Source of the DNA: Glaciimonas soli
Lineage (GTDB): Bacteria; Pseudomonadota; Gammaproteobacteria; Burkholderiales; Burkholderiaceae_D
Length of the DNA: 64,000 nt
Assembly (NCBI RefSeq): GCF_009497155.1
Contig: NZ_WINI01000001.1
Span: 372,001 to 436,000 of the forward strand
Direction of reading: 5' to 3'
The notes below the pieces were generated by a model. That model did not search any database and was not told where the DNA came from. It saw only the letters and a program-made list of their open reading frames with translations. The position numbers were made by a program, and so were the translations under genes. Every line of letters begins with the position of its first letter. Within the stretch, counting starts at the first letter, position 1. Below are positions 1-9,419 of the stretch, in pieces.

Positions 1-342
1 TTTGGCAATACTCGCTACCAGTGCCCTGCCTATACCTTGACCAGCGAAATATTCCTGCACATACAAAGTGTCCAATTCAACATCTAGCGCCTGGTTGGAT
101 GGGCATGGCGAAGCAATATCAACAACAGCATAAGCAACAGCATGATCCGCAACGTCTGCTATCAATATACGTATCGTGTCGTCCTGTAGCAGCTCACGGA
201 AGTTTTGCGGGGTGAATTCGTTGATAACATAATCCGCGGTGGTGTGATCCACTCCTTCTTCGGCGTAGGTATGCAGCCAGATTTGAATGGCTAGTGCCGC
301 CAAAATAGTGGCGTCTTTGGCAGTGGCTGGGCGAATTTTCAT
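1..342 (-). CDS. GNAT family N-acetyltransferase, C-terminally cut by the window edge
   Basis: The reverse strand is open from an ATG at 342-340 to the window edge, giving 114 codons that begin MKIRPATAKDATILAALA. The segment near residues 86-114 contains LDTLYVQEYFAGQGIGRALV, a beta-strand followed by the Q-x-x-G-x-G/A acetyl-CoA pyrophosphate-binding turn (GQGIGRA) of GNAT motif A. The acceptor substrate cannot be inferred. The last part of the fold (motif B) lies outside the window. The gene follows the VOC gene on the same strand after about 60 bases, so it may be the last gene of a small cluster. The Shine-Dalgarno sequence is weak, so the start is likely but not certain. Confidence 0.8.
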   Translation of the reverse strand, partial: MKIRPATAKDATILAALAIQIWLHTYAEEGVDHTTADYVINEFTPQNFRELLQDDTIRILIADVADHAVAYAVVDIASPCPSNQALDVELDTLYVQEYFAGQGIGRALVASIAK

Positions 343-404
343 AGTCTTAACGACATCTAAAAATGAACGGTTAGTGTACGATCGAACTACGTACAAACTT
401 TACC

Positions 405-839
405 TCAAGTTGGCACATCCCACGCATCATGACGCTCTCGCCTCTCCAAACGATAATTGGTCACTTCAAGCCGTATTCCATCCGGATCATTAAAAAACGT
501 TGCCCAATAATCCGGTGCGTAATCTGAATGCAGTTGAGGTTCTGTCGCATCAATACCCGCCGCACGCAAATTAGCGGCAACCGAAGTCACATCAGCAACC
601 GAGTCGGCGCGAAAACAAAGGTGATGTAATCCCGGCGAATAAGCCTCGTGAACATTTGCGCCTCTTGCCGGGCGCAACACATAACCAAAATGACGATTGA
701 AGTATTGAATGTGTGTATCGCCATGAATGGCAAAAACACTCTTTCGAAAACCAAGCACTGTCATGACGCGATCATAAAATAGCTCTGATCGCGCCAGATC
801 AGAAACGGTGATGTAAATATGATCGATGCCAATAATCAC
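405..839 (-). CDS. VOC (glyoxalase/bleomycin resistance) family protein
   Basis: This 144-residue protein opens with IIGIDHIYITVSDLARSELFYDRVMTVLGF, the first beta-alpha-beta-beta-beta unit of the vicinal oxygen chelate fold with a likely metal-ligand His at residue 7. A second unit has HHLCFRAD (about residues 71-78) and ends with the acidic ligand in IRLEVTNYR (about 121-129). Single-domain VOC proteins of this length include lyases, isomerases, dioxygenases and drug-binding proteins, and nothing here decides the substrate. Its start overlaps the stop of the upstream HAD gene by four bases, so the two are probably co-translated. Confidence 0.8.
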   Translation of the reverse strand: MIIGIDHIYITVSDLARSELFYDRVMTVLGFRKSVFAIHGDTHIQYFNRHFGYVLRPARGANVHEAYSPGLHHLCFRADSVADVTSVAANLRAAGIDATEPQLHSDYAPDYWATFFNDPDGIRLEVTNYRLERRERHDAWDVPT

Positions 840-1453
840 AAAACGTCTAATGCAATCAATTCTGCTTTAAGCTGCTGCGGCGATTGGAAGTGAATCCCAT
901 GAAAACCCAACTCTCGCGCTGCAACAACGTTATAGAGCATGTCATCAATATAAACCGAAGAATTCGGTGTGATGTTGTAGCGGTTGATCAGCACCTGATA
1001 AATCGCTTTGTCAGGCTTACGCATCTTCTCCTCGCCAGACACCACACGACCATCAAACCAGTGCAAGAAATCATACATTTCCAACGCCACCGGAAAAGTT
1101 TCTGCGCTCCAGTTGGTCAGTGCATATAACTTCTTATCAGTATTCGATTTTAAATGCCGCAAAATTTCAAGTGTGCCTTGAATCGGACCGCTCAGCATTT
1201 CGGTCCAACGGCCATAGAAAGCGCGAATGGCAGTCTCATGGTCAGGAAATTTTTGCAGCAGCACCGCTGTTCCTTCCTGCAAACTTCTCCCAGCATCTTG
1301 CTGCAGGTTCCAGTCTTGCGTACAGACCGTAGACAGAAACCATCTGCGCTCTTCTTCACTCGGAAAAATAGAACGGTAAAGATATTCAGGATTCCAATCA
1401 ACCAGCACGCCACCTAAATCGAAAACGACGGTATTAATTTTCTGTTTATCCAT
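836..1453 (-). CDS. HAD-IA family hydrolase (haloacid dehalogenase-like phosphatase)
   Basis: The 205-residue protein has the four HAD motifs in order. Motif I is FDLGGVLVDW with nucleophile Asp12. Motif II is the Thr/Ser of ALTNWSAE near residue 114. The motif III lysine is in MRKPDKAIY near 147. Motif IV is the acidic VYIDDML near 168. The cap between motifs I and II is helical, as in the phosphoglycolate phosphatase/epoxide hydrolase-like group. Proteins of this type (YihX-like) dephosphorylate small sugar phosphates or similar metabolites in the cytoplasm, but the substrate is not evident. It is the first gene of a short minus-strand cluster with the VOC gene. Confidence 0.85.
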   Translation of the reverse strand: MDKQKINTVVFDLGGVLVDWNPEYLYRSIFPSEEERRWFLSTVCTQDWNLQQDAGRSLQEGTAVLLQKFPDHETAIRAFYGRWTEMLSGPIQGTLEILRHLKSNTDKKLYALTNWSAETFPVALEMYDFLHWFDGRVVSGEEKMRKPDKAIYQVLINRYNITPNSSVYIDDMLYNVVAARELGFHGIHFQSPQQLKAELIALDVL

Positions 1454-1520
1454 AACGCGCTCTAAGTAACACCCCGTAACTGATTTGAATTATTCACGAC
1501 AAATAAAATTCATCTCCGTT

Positions 1521-1540
1521 ATTCCCGCGAACGCGGGAAT
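1521..1540. repeat. ATTCCCGCG perfect inverted repeat
   Basis: Two nine-base arms, ATTCCCGCG and CGCGGGAAT, are separated by AA, followed by TCCATG and, about 30 bases on, a related segment with a GTTCGCGAGGAC core. Short ATTCCCGCG...CGCGGGAAT(CCA) elements are a known class of dispersed intergenic repeat in many proteobacteria. Only this copy was seen in the window. It lies between rlmB and the HAD gene. Confidence 0.5.
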
Positions 1541-1636
1541 CCATGTTGCGTAGCTTGGATCTCCACGTTCGCGAGGACGACGGCGGTATTTTCAATTGCT
1601 GCGGGCACAATATGCTAACACCGTGCTCCCGTCAGA

Positions 1637-2380
1637 TTAAACGCCTTTAACAATCCGCTGACGTCGTGCTTCGTACAAGCAAACACCAGAAGCCACGGAA
1701 ACATTCAGACTTTCAACGGAACCAAACATCGGCACATTCACTAATACGTCACAAGTTTCGCGTGTTAAACGGCGCATGCCTTCGCCTTCCGATCCCATGA
1801 TCAACGCTGCGGGACCAGAAAAATCGGCTTCGTACAAACTTTTTTCACCATCTTCAGTTGTGCCGATTAACAATACATCACGCTCTTTTAGTTCACGCAA
1901 TGTGCGCGCCAGATTAGTGACGGTGATGTACGGAACAGTATCTGCCGCGCCGCTGGCGACTTTCATTGCAGTGGCGTTCAATCCCACCGCACGATCCTTA
2001 GGAGCAATCACAGCATGCGCACCAACGCCATCGGCGACACGCAAGCATGCGCCCAGATTATGCGGATCCGTAATTCCGTCAAGGATCAACAACAACGGCG
2101 GGCCATCAATCGCATCCAACAATTCATCCAAATTACGGGCCAGCGACAGCTCGCCCGCTTTGGCAACCACGCCTTGATGACGTCGCGTACCAACGATATT
2201 GGCCAGGCGCTGCTCGTCCGCCTGAATGATGCGAACGCCTAAGCCTTTCGCCGTGTACAACAAATCTTTCATGCGTGCATCGACACGATTGGCGTCGACG
2301 TAAATTTCTTCTACCGACGATGCTTCATGGCGTAGACGGGCAGTGACGGCGTGGAAGCCAAAAATCATTTTACTTTTCAT
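1637..2380 (-). CDS. rlmB: 23S rRNA (guanosine(2251)-2'-O)-methyltransferase RlmB
   Basis: RlmB uses S-adenosylmethionine to methylate the 2'-hydroxyl of G2251 in the peptidyl-transferase P loop of 23S rRNA. The 247-residue protein has the N-terminal substrate-binding domain (about 1-75) and the SpoU/TrmH knotted domain. Its signature motifs are all present: [14 protein letters not shown] (about 107-120), [11 protein letters not shown] (about 194-204) and [17 protein letters not shown] (about 225-241). The family is normally about 245 residues long. The gene starts eight bases after the rnr stop codon on the same strand. The rnr-rlmB pairing is a conserved arrangement in proteobacteria and links two RNA-processing functions. 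Confidence 0.95.
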   Translation of the reverse strand: MKSKMIFGFHAVTARLRHEASSVEEIYVDANRVDARMKDLLYTAKGLGVRIIQADEQRLANIVGTRRHQGVVAKAGELSLARNLDELLDAIDGPPLLLILDGITDPHNLGACLRVADGVGAHAVIAPKDRAVGLNATAMKVASGAADTVPYITVTNLARTLRELKERDVLLIGTTEDGEKSLYEADFSGPAALIMGSEGEGMRRLTRETCDVLVNVPMFGSVESLNVSVASGVCLYEARRQRIVKGV

Positions 2381-2388
2381 GTTCTATC

Positions 2389-4926
2389 TTATCTTTTTCG
2401 GGACTTGCTGGGCTTCACAAAAGCTTTTGGCTCTCGTGATTTCTTTTCTGGTTTGATCACAATCTTGGCTTTTTTGGCCTTGGTTGCTGGTGCTGCTCTT
2501 GCAGGTTTGCTTACTGCAACCTTGCTGGTTTTATTTGTTTTACGGCTGGCTGTAGTTTTAGCTGTCTTGTTCGGTACGCGATTGGCAGGCGTAGTATCCG
2601 CTTTTGCTTTTCTGACTATGGATTTTGCATGTTCGCTATCAGCACGTCTGGCTTCATTCCGCAAGACGGTTTTAATGCCAGGCTCATTGACCAATCGCAG
2701 ATCAATTTTACGCGCATCTAAGTCAACCCGGCTAACCTGCACCGTAACGCGATCAGTTAATTGATAGCGAATCCCGGTGCGCTCACCGCGCAACTCGTGA
2801 CGCGATTCATCGTATTGGAAATAATCCGCTCCCAATTCCGTCACATGTACCAAACCTTCAATGTACAAAGCATCAAGCTGTACAAAAATGCCGAAAGTGG
2901 TCACGCCAGAAATGGTACCGGTAAATTCCTCGCCGAGTTTGTCGCGAATGAAGTAGCACTTGAGCCACGCTTCCACATCACGCGATGCTTCATCGGCACG
3001 ACGTTCGTTGGCCGAACAATGTACGCCTAACGCTTCCCATATTGCCAGACTGCCTTCATTACGTTTTTTACCGGCGGCTTTATCTTCCGCCTGCTTCTTG
3101 CGTCCGGCTGGCGACAGCATGGTATTTAAACCTGCCGTATCCATACCTTTAGGTTCATAGCGCTTGCCAACCAAAATCGCTTTGATCGCACGATGGGTCA
3201 ATAAATCCGGATAACGTCGGATCGGGCTGGTGAAATGCGCGTAATGCTCGTACGACAAACCGAAGTGACCGATATTTTCCGGGTTATATACCGCTTGCTG
3301 CATCGAACGCAGCAACATTGTTTGCAACAACAATGCATCTGGACGCTCTTTGATTTTCGGCAGCAAAGCGGCGTAATCAGAAGCAGATGGCGTATCGCCG
3401 CCAGCTAAAGTCAAGCCGACTTGCTTCAAGAAAGTGCGTAACACTGCCAATTTCTCTTTGGTTGGACTAGCGTGTATGCGGAACAAACCGGGATGCTTAT
3501 GCCGCTGCAGCAAATCCGCGGCGCACACATTGGCCGCCAACATGCACTCTTCAATCAAACGATGTGCGTCATTACGCGTACGAGGCAGGATTTTTTCTAT
3601 CTTGCCGACTGCATTACAGACGATGTAGGTTTCTGTGGTTTCAAAATCAATTGCCCCGCGTGCCTGGCGCGCTTGCAATAAGGCATGAAACACTTCATAC
3701 AGGTGCAATAAATGGGGAACTAAACCCGGGCGCTTTCCTGCTTCGGGACCTTTGGTATTACCAAGAATCGCGGCAACTTCGGTATACGTTAATCGGGCAG
3801 CTGAATGGATCACCGCTGGATAGAATTGATAGGCTTTGATTTCGCCTTTGGCGGTAATCACGGCATCGCACACCAAAGTCAATCTGTCGACATCTGGATT
3901 TAACGAACATAGGCCGTTGGATAATTTTTCCGGCAACATCGGAATCACACGACGCGGGAAATACACCGAGGTACTGCGTTCTAATGCGTCAACATCTAGC
4001 GCGTCATTCGGTTTAACGTAATGACTGACATCCGCAATTGCAACGATCAGGCGATAACCATTAACGCGGCCAATCTTGACTGGTTCACAATACACCGCAT
4101 CATCAAAATCACGCGCATCTTCGCCATCAATGGTGACCATCGGCACATCACGCAAATCGACGCGATCTACCAGATCGGCATCGACTACAGTGTTAGGGAT
4201 TTTTGCTGCCTGCTTTAATGCCGCTGCCGAAAATACATGCGGAACGCCAAACTTGCGCACCGCGATTTCAATTTCCATACCAGGATCGTCAATATCACCC
4301 AGAATTTCGGCAATTTTACCGACCGGCTGCGAATAACGTGATGGCTGCTCTGTCAGCTCAACGCTGACGACTTGCCCTGCTTTAGCCTTGCCGGGCGAGC
4401 CCGCCAAAATAATGTCCTGGTTGATGCGATTATCTTCAGGGGCAATCACCCATACCCCATTTTCGTTGAGCAAACGCCCAATCACGTGGGTATTGGCACG
4501 GGTCACCACTTCGACGATAGTGCCTTCCGGACGGCCACGTCTGTCAGTGCCAATGATGCGCGCCTGTACGCGGTCACCGTTGAGCACTTTTTGCATTTCT
4601 TTTTCTGGCAAAAAGACGTCACCACCGCCATCGTCAGGAATCAAAAAGCCAAAGCCATCGCGGTGGCTGCTGACGCGCCCTTCGATAAAATCGGGAGAAT
4701 TTGTTAATTTATAAACACCGGCGCGATCTGCTTTGATTTGTCCATCACGCTCCATGGCATTCAGGCGGCGCGTCAAACCTTCCATTTCATCAGGTTTAAC
4801 ACTCAGTGCGGCAGCAAGAGCGGCCGCGTTTTGCGGTTCTGACGTAGTCCGCAACAGGCCGAGAATTTCCTCTCGGGTAGGAATGGTGTAGGAATATTGG
4901 CTCAAATGGCTCTCGGTAGGTTTCAT
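2389..4926 (-). CDS. rnr: Ribonuclease R
   Basis: RNase R is a processive 3'-to-5' exoribonuclease that degrades structured RNA, including rRNA fragments and mRNA. The 845-residue protein has an N-terminal winged-helix/HTH segment (TIPTREEILGLL, about 14-25), cold-shock OB folds (about 70-230) and the RNB catalytic domain (about 265-600). The metal-binding aspartate cluster reads DGEDARDFDDAVYCE near residue 270. An S1 RNA-binding domain (EEFTGTISGVTTFGIFVQL, about 665-745) follows. The last 100 residues are a long Lys/Ala/Thr-rich basic tail. Such tails occur in RNase R and bind RNA or ribosomes, and this one is on the long side. The ATG at 4926 has no strong Shine-Dalgarno sequence, so a nearby alternative start is possible. 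Confidence 0.95.
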   Translation of the reverse strand: MKPTESHLSQYSYTIPTREEILGLLRTTSEPQNAAALAAALSVKPDEMEGLTRRLNAMERDGQIKADRAGVYKLTNSPDFIEGRVSSHRDGFGFLIPDDGGGDVFLPEKEMQKVLNGDRVQARIIGTDRRGRPEGTIVEVVTRANTHVIGRLLNENGVWVIAPEDNRINQDIILAGSPGKAKAGQVVSVELTEQPSRYSQPVGKIAEILGDIDDPGMEIEIAVRKFGVPHVFSAAALKQAAKIPNTVVDADLVDRVDLRDVPMVTIDGEDARDFDDAVYCEPVKIGRVNGYRLIVAIADVSHYVKPNDALDVDALERSTSVYFPRRVIPMLPEKLSNGLCSLNPDVDRLTLVCDAVITAKGEIKAYQFYPAVIHSAARLTYTEVAAILGNTKGPEAGKRPGLVPHLLHLYEVFHALLQARQARGAIDFETTETYIVCNAVGKIEKILPRTRNDAHRLIEECMLAANVCAADLLQRHKHPGLFRIHASPTKEKLAVLRTFLKQVGLTLAGGDTPSASDYAALLPKIKERPDALLLQTMLLRSMQQAVYNPENIGHFGLSYEHYAHFTSPIRRYPDLLTHRAIKAILVGKRYEPKGMDTAGLNTMLSPAGRKKQAEDKAAGKKRNEGSLAIWEALGVHCSANERRADEASRDVEAWLKCYFIRDKLGEEFTGTISGVTTFGIFVQLDALYIEGLVHVTELGADYFQYDESRHELRGERTGIRYQLTDRVTVQVSRVDLDARKIDLRLVNEPGIKTVLRNEARRADSEHAKSIVRKAKADTTPANRVPNKTAKTTASRKTNKTSKVAVSKPARAAPATKAKKAKIVIKPEKKSREPKAFVKPSKSRKR

Positions 4927-5050
4927 TGATAATCGAACATAAGGTCTTTAGTGTAACGGAGGATGTCACCATTCTCCTAGCCAAGGACGCGTTTTAACGT
5001 GTTTTTTATTGCAACGCATTATCTTCTTTTAATCTCTTTTAATCAGGAAG

Positions 5051-5078
5051 TTGACTTATTGCTGATTTGCTCTATAAT
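5051..5078 (+). promoter_or_regulatory. Sigma-70 promoter of tRNA-Leu
   Basis: A TTGACT -35 hexamer (5051-5056) and a perfect TATAAT -10 hexamer (5073-5078) are separated by 16 bases, 18 bases upstream of the mature tRNA 5' end. This fits a strong stable-RNA promoter. Confidence 0.85.
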
Positions 5079-5096
5079 CTCGCTTCTTCGCAGGAA

Positions 5097-5181
5097 GCCC
5101 ACGTGGCGGAATTGGTAGACGCGCATGGTTCAGGTCCATGTGCCTTCGGGTGTGGGGGTTCGAGTCCCTCCGTGGGCACCA
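5097..5181 (+). tRNA. tRNA-Leu (anticodon CAG)
   Basis: The 85-base gene folds as a class II tRNA. The acceptor arm is GCCCACG/CGTGGGC and the D arm contains AATTGGTAGACG. The anticodon stem CATGG/CCATG closes the loop TTCAGGT, giving anticodon CAG for CUG codons. A long variable arm includes GCCTTCGGGTGTG, the T arm contains GGTTCGAGTCC, and A-CCA is encoded at the 3' end. The long variable arm and loop sequence identify a leucine tRNA. Confidence 0.97.
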
Positions 5182-5220
5182 AGTAATTGGTGTAAAAAGT
5201 AGTAAAGTAGTAAATTAGAG

Positions 5221-5258
5221 AAACCGCATAAGCATTCGTGTTTATGCGGTTTTTTTTA
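5221..5258 (+). terminator. Rho-independent terminator of tRNA-Leu
   Basis: The arms AACCGCATAA (5222-5231) and TTATGCGGTT (5242-5251) form a ten-base-pair stem followed by a run of eight T residues interrupted only near its end. It sits 40 bases after the tRNA. Confidence 0.9.
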
Positions 5259-5331
5259 TTTTCTATTCGCAAAACTTTCCAGATTACGAAATAACGGGGA
5301 AAGACTACGTCCTCCCCCGATCGAACATCCG

Positions 5332-6903
5332 TTACGACGACGAGCTCTCGCGCTCACTCAATAATCGCTCCAACAATTTATCGCGCGCGTGACGACGACG
5401 CTCCAGTTTATTGGCTTCCACGTCCAAAGCCTTTACCAATCCCACGCACATCATCAGCATGATGACCATGAAAGGTAAAGCAATCACAATCGAGGTTGCC
5501 TGCACGCCTTTTAAGCCACCGGACATTAACAAGATGGCTGCCACCAAAGCCGTCAATACTCCCCACACCAGCTTGATTCTGGCCGAAGGTGTTGGATTGC
5601 CTTTACTGGTCATCATGCCAAGCACAAAAGTTGCCGAATCCGCCGAGGTAACAAAAAACACTGAAACCAAAACAATCGCCAGCAACGAGGTCAGCGTTCC
5701 CCATGGTAATGAGTCCAACATCGAAAACAAGACCAATGAAGTATCTTGTTTGACGACTTCAACCAAGGGTAAATGATCAAACATGACAGCGTGTAATGCT
5801 GCTCCACCAAAGGTGGCAAACCACAAAAAGCTAATCAAAGAAGGAACTAGCAGCACACCCGTAACAAATTCGCGAATAGTACGACCACGTGAAATGCGGG
5901 CAATAAACATACCGACAAAAGGCGCCCAGGTTACCCACCAGGCCCAATAGAACAAGGTCCAGTCAGCAATCCAGGTGCCTTTTGAAAATGGCGTCAAGCG
6001 CATACTCATGGCAACCAGATTATTCAAATAGTCACCCAATGTCGTGGTCAACATATCCATGATGAACAAGGTCGGGCCGAGTGACAGCACAAATAGCAAT
6101 AACAACATCGCCAGCACCATATTGATGTTGCTCAGTATCTTGACGCCACGATCCAAGCCGCTAAGCGAAGATGCCAGATACAGGATTGCCGCGATAGCGA
6201 TTACGGTCAATTGCAAGGAAATGCCATTGTCCAAACCAAACACTTTATGCAAGCCGCTACTGATTTGCATAGCGCCCAAACCGAGCGAAGTGGCGACCCC
6301 GAAAGCGGTCGCGACAACCGCCAGAATATCGACAGTTTTACCGATGGGTCCTTGTGCACGCTTACCAATGAGCGGTTCGAATGTGGTGCTCATCAACATC
6401 GGTCGGTCACGGTTGAATTTAAAAAAGGCTAATGCCAAACCGACGACGCAATAAGCTGCCCACGGATGCAAGCCCCAGTGGAAAAAAGTGTAACGCAAAC
6501 CGATACGTGCCGCGTCTGCACTTTCCGGAATGCCGAATGGTGGTGTCGCATAATGCGAAAGCGGTTCTGCCACGCCCCAAAACACCAACCCAATCCCCAT
6601 TCCCGCAGCAAACAGCATCGAAAACCAGCTATGACGCGTGAAATCGGGCTCGGCATCTTCTCCGCCCAGCCGAATTTTTCCGTAGCGACTAAAGGCCAAA
6701 TACAGAGCGAATACCAGGAAACCAAACATCGATAATAAATAGAACCAGCCAAAACGCGCAATAGTGGCGGAAAGTGCGAACTGCATCACACTAGCCAAAC
6801 CTAATGGCGACAATGCGCCCCATAGGACGAACATCGATACAAGAATTAAAGAAACGATTAAAACCATAGAACTTCTCATCTTTCTAATGAATATTCTTAT
6901 CAT
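5332..6903 (-). CDS. BCCT family betaine/choline/carnitine transporter
   Basis: This 523-residue inner-membrane protein has about twelve hydrophobic segments and the BCCT signatures. These are SMLFAAGMGIGLVFWGVAEP (about 92-111), with the glycine-rich stretch that lines the substrate and ion site, and the tryptophan-rich TLFYWAWWVTWAPFVGMFIA (about 315-334) followed by ISRGRTIREFVTG. BCCT carriers import or exchange quaternary ammonium compounds such as glycine betaine, choline or carnitine, usually driven by Na+ or H+. The C-terminal cytoplasmic tail is short (about 30 charged residues), unlike the long osmosensory tails of BetP. The substrate cannot be assigned. It is a single gene with upstream DNA of about 440 bases, and the Shine-Dalgarno sequence before the first ATG is poor. 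Confidence 0.93.
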   Translation of the reverse strand: MIRIFIRKMRSSMVLIVSLILVSMFVLWGALSPLGLASVMQFALSATIARFGWFYLLSMFGFLVFALYLAFSRYGKIRLGGEDAEPDFTRHSWFSMLFAAGMGIGLVFWGVAEPLSHYATPPFGIPESADAARIGLRYTFFHWGLHPWAAYCVVGLALAFFKFNRDRPMLMSTTFEPLIGKRAQGPIGKTVDILAVVATAFGVATSLGLGAMQISSGLHKVFGLDNGISLQLTVIAIAAILYLASSLSGLDRGVKILSNINMVLAMLLLLFVLSLGPTLFIMDMLTTTLGDYLNNLVAMSMRLTPFSKGTWIADWTLFYWAWWVTWAPFVGMFIARISRGRTIREFVTGVLLVPSLISFLWFATFGGAALHAVMFDHLPLVEVVKQDTSLVLFSMLDSLPWGTLTSLLAIVLVSVFFVTSADSATFVLGMMTSKGNPTPSARIKLVWGVLTALVAAILLMSGGLKGVQATSIVIALPFMVIMLMMCVGLVKALDVEANKLERRRHARDKLLERLLSERESSSS

Positions 6904-7347
6904 TCAAAAAATAAATGATGCAAGAAAATTAATGAAGATACTGCACTGATAAGACCATTTATATGGCTAAAGCGACCTCACTTTATGAAGGGCATTATTA
7001 CTATATCAACCAGCTTGAAGGATACTGATACTGCTGTCGTGCATAAGCTCGCTGAGCATTGCAGATATGATAAAAATAGCAAAAACCAAGCTAATTACAT
7101 CTCGTGAATCAGCCTTACATTGTTTGCACTTTACTTATGGGAAATACGAACGATAACTACATCGCGAAGAATAACAGAGGTCGTAGTATACAACATGTAA
7201 CAAAATCATGTACAACCGGTAACAAAATAACAAGTGCACGAAAGCAAATTCGACGTAATACCTTCCAATAATTCAAGTATTGGAAGGTATTACTTCAGCC
7301 CGACTTCCGCGCCGATCAAATCGTGAATACGATTAATTCATTGCCGA
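6904..7347. other. AT-rich intergenic region between the BCCT gene and dppF
   Basis: This stretch contains the upstream region of the BCCT gene on its left side and the 3' flank of the peptide-transporter operon on its right. The only strong structure is the inverted repeat at 7255-7293, listed separately. No convincing gene was found; a 21-codon plus-strand frame at 6963 has no supporting features. Confidence 0.5.
7255..7293. repeat. 16-base perfect inverted repeat downstream of the dpp operon
   Basis: The arms GTAATACCTTCCAATA (7255-7270) and TATTGGAAGGTATTAC (7278-7293) are perfectly complementary around a seven-base loop. It lies 54 bases past the last gene of the dpp operon. There is no T-run, so it may be a stability or terminator-like hairpin, or a protein-binding palindrome. 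Confidence 0.75.
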
Positions 7348-8367
7348 TTAATTAATCTCTGCAACGCGATGACAAGCCACCAAACGCCCCTCAAACATTT
7401 GCAGTAATGGCACTTCTTGACGGCAGCGATCCACTGCATGCGGACAGCGGTTGTTGAAACTACAACCTGGCGGTGGCGCTAACGGCGATGGCAACTCACC
7501 CGGCAACATCATTTTTTGTTGGCGTTGTGCCGGGTCTATCCTTGGCGTGCTGGCCAATAAAGCTTTGGTATAAGGATGCAACGGGCGACTGAATATCTGC
7601 TCCTTGCTACCATGCTCTACTGCTTTGCCGAGATACATCACCAAAACGTCGTCGGCGATATGCTCTACTACCGATAAGTTATGCGAAATAAATAGATAAG
7701 CAACGCCGCTAGCCTCTTGCAAATCCATGAGCAGATTCAACACTTGCGCCTGAATCGACACATCCAATGCCGATACCGGTTCATCGGCAACGATGATTTT
7801 CGGATCAAGCATCAAAGCACGGGCAATCGCGACACGCTGGCGCTGACCACCGGAAAACATATGTGGATAGCGATTGTAATGCTCGGGTCGCAACCCCACT
7901 TTTGCCATCATCGCCTGCGCTTTTTCGCTGCGCTCAACCTGACTCAGTTTGGTATTGATAATCAACGGCTCTTCCAGCATGGCGCTGACTTTTTTACGCG
8001 GATTTAAACTGGCGTAAGGATTTTGAAACACCATTTGCACTAACGGCCGCACGCGTTTTAACGTCGCATGGTCGGCATGGGCGATGTTGGCGCCATCCAT
8101 CCATAACTCACCGCCGGTTGGTGGCTCTATCATCGTGATTTGACGCGCCAGAGTCGATTTTCCGCAACCGGACTCCCCTACCACTGCCAAGGTTTTCCCT
8201 GCGGTTAATACAAAAGAAATGCCATCCAGTGCTTTGGCCGTTGCTTTGGGCTTGAACAGTCCTTGCCCGACGCTATAATGCTTACTAAGGTTTTTCGCTT
8301 CCAGTAAAACGTTTTGTTTGTCGTTTGTGTTGCTTGCCTTACTTGCATTGCTTAGTGTATTCATCAT
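7348..8367 (-). CDS. dppF: Dipeptide/oligopeptide ABC transporter ATP-binding protein DppF
   Basis: One of two ATPases that power the peptide importer in this operon. The 339-residue protein has Walker [10 protein letters not shown] (about 63-71), the Q-loop in [12 protein letters not shown], the ABC signature [15 protein letters not shown] (about 167-181), Walker [15 protein letters not shown] (about 188-201) and a switch His in FISHNLS. The C-terminal oligopeptide-family extension carries a cysteine-containing motif ([14 protein letters not shown]), which in some members binds an iron-sulfur cluster. Its ATG overlaps the dppD stop by four bases. Substrate range within peptides, glutathione or nickel cannot be told from sequence alone. 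Confidence 0.9.
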   Translation of the reverse strand: MMNTLSNASKASNTNDKQNVLLEAKNLSKHYSVGQGLFKPKATAKALDGISFVLTAGKTLAVVGESGCGKSTLARQITMIEPPTGGELWMDGANIAHADHATLKRVRPLVQMVFQNPYASLNPRKKVSAMLEEPLIINTKLSQVERSEKAQAMMAKVGLRPEHYNRYPHMFSGGQRQRVAIARALMLDPKIIVADEPVSALDVSIQAQVLNLLMDLQEASGVAYLFISHNLSVVEHIADDVLVMYLGKAVEHGSKEQIFSRPLHPYTKALLASTPRIDPAQRQQKMMLPGELPSPLAPPPGCSFNNRCPHAVDRCRQEVPLLQMFEGRLVACHRVAEIN

Positions 8368-9392
8368 GCTGCCTTCCGATTCAATAACTGATTAAGCGGA
8401 ATAGCTTGCCAATCATTGCCAGGCTTTCCGTCAGCTGTGAGTGGGTAATGGCAACGTACTTGCATGCCATCTGTCCCAGCCAACGCCGGACTTTCATCCC
8501 GACAACGGGTAGTCGCATAGCTGCAACGCGGGCTTAACAGACAACCCTGCGGCCTATCGTATTGTCCCGGTACGACACCAGGAATAGTTTGCAGGCGCGC
8601 ACGACCTATATTGTGCTCTGGTAGTGCCGCCAATAAAGCCTGGGTATAAGGATGTTGAGGCGCGTTAAAGATATCGGGTACTCGGCCAGTTTCCACCACG
8701 CGACCGGCATACATCACCACTACCCTTTGCGCGGTCTGCGCAACCACGCTCAGATCGTGAGTAATCAGCATCAAGGCCATGCCACGATCGCGCTGCAACT
8801 GCAATAACAGTTCCAGCATTTGTGCCTGCACCGTTACATCGAGCGCCGTCGTTGGTTCATCAGCGATTAACAAACGTGGGTTACAGGCAATCGCAATCGC
8901 TACCATCACACGTTGACTCATGCCGCCGGATAGTTGATGCGGATAAGCATCGAGTCGACGTTCCGGATCAGGAATATCGACTTGCTTCAATAATGCCAGT
9001 GCTTTTGCGCGCAATTCTTTCTGTGAACCGCCTTGATGTACACGCAAAGTTTCTATCAATTGATAAGCAACAGTAAATGATGGATTCAGGCTAGTCATCG
9101 GATCCTGGAAGATCATCGCGATATCTTTACCCAACATGCTGCGTCGTTGCTTCTCCGGCATCTTCAGCAAGTCTTTGCCATCAAACGCCATTCGCTCGGC
9201 ATTGACTCTGCCGGGATAATCAATCAGTCCCATCAAGGCCAGAGAAGTGACGCTTTTTCCAGAACCGGATTCACCTACGATGCCGACCACTTCCCCCGCT
9301 TCAATATTCAGATCAAGTCCATCGACCGCAATAAAAGGCGATGCCGGTGAACCGAATTGAACGCCAAGGTTTTTAATTTCTAGTAATGCCAT
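8364..9392 (-). CDS. dppD: Dipeptide/oligopeptide ABC transporter ATP-binding protein DppD
   Basis: This is the partner ATPase of DppF, forming a heterodimer on the cytoplasmic face of DppBC. The 342-residue protein shows Walker [10 protein letters not shown] (about 39-47), the Q-loop [12 protein letters not shown], the signature [19 protein letters not shown] (about 153-171), Walker [15 protein letters not shown] (about 173-186) and the switch histidine in LITHDLSVV. The C-terminal oligopeptide ABC extension has cysteines in [14 protein letters not shown], as in DppF. It sits 27 bases downstream of dppC on the same strand. Confidence 0.9.
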   Translation of the reverse strand: MALLEIKNLGVQFGSPASPFIAVDGLDLNIEAGEVVGIVGESGSGKSVTSLALMGLIDYPGRVNAERMAFDGKDLLKMPEKQRRSMLGKDIAMIFQDPMTSLNPSFTVAYQLIETLRVHQGGSQKELRAKALALLKQVDIPDPERRLDAYPHQLSGGMSQRVMVAIAIACNPRLLIADEPTTALDVTVQAQMLELLLQLQRDRGMALMLITHDLSVVAQTAQRVVVMYAGRVVETGRVPDIFNAPQHPYTQALLAALPEHNIGRARLQTIPGVVPGQYDRPQGCLLSPRCSYATTRCRDESPALAGTDGMQVRCHYPLTADGKPGNDWQAIPLNQLLNRKAA

Positions 9393-9419
9393 GTTGTTTT
9401 CTCTTTCTTAGCGCTTGAC

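Noticed and set aside
6963-7028. A 21-codon plus-strand frame starting MAKATSLYEG
   Set aside because: It is too short to judge, with no clear ribosome binding site and no known peptide family.
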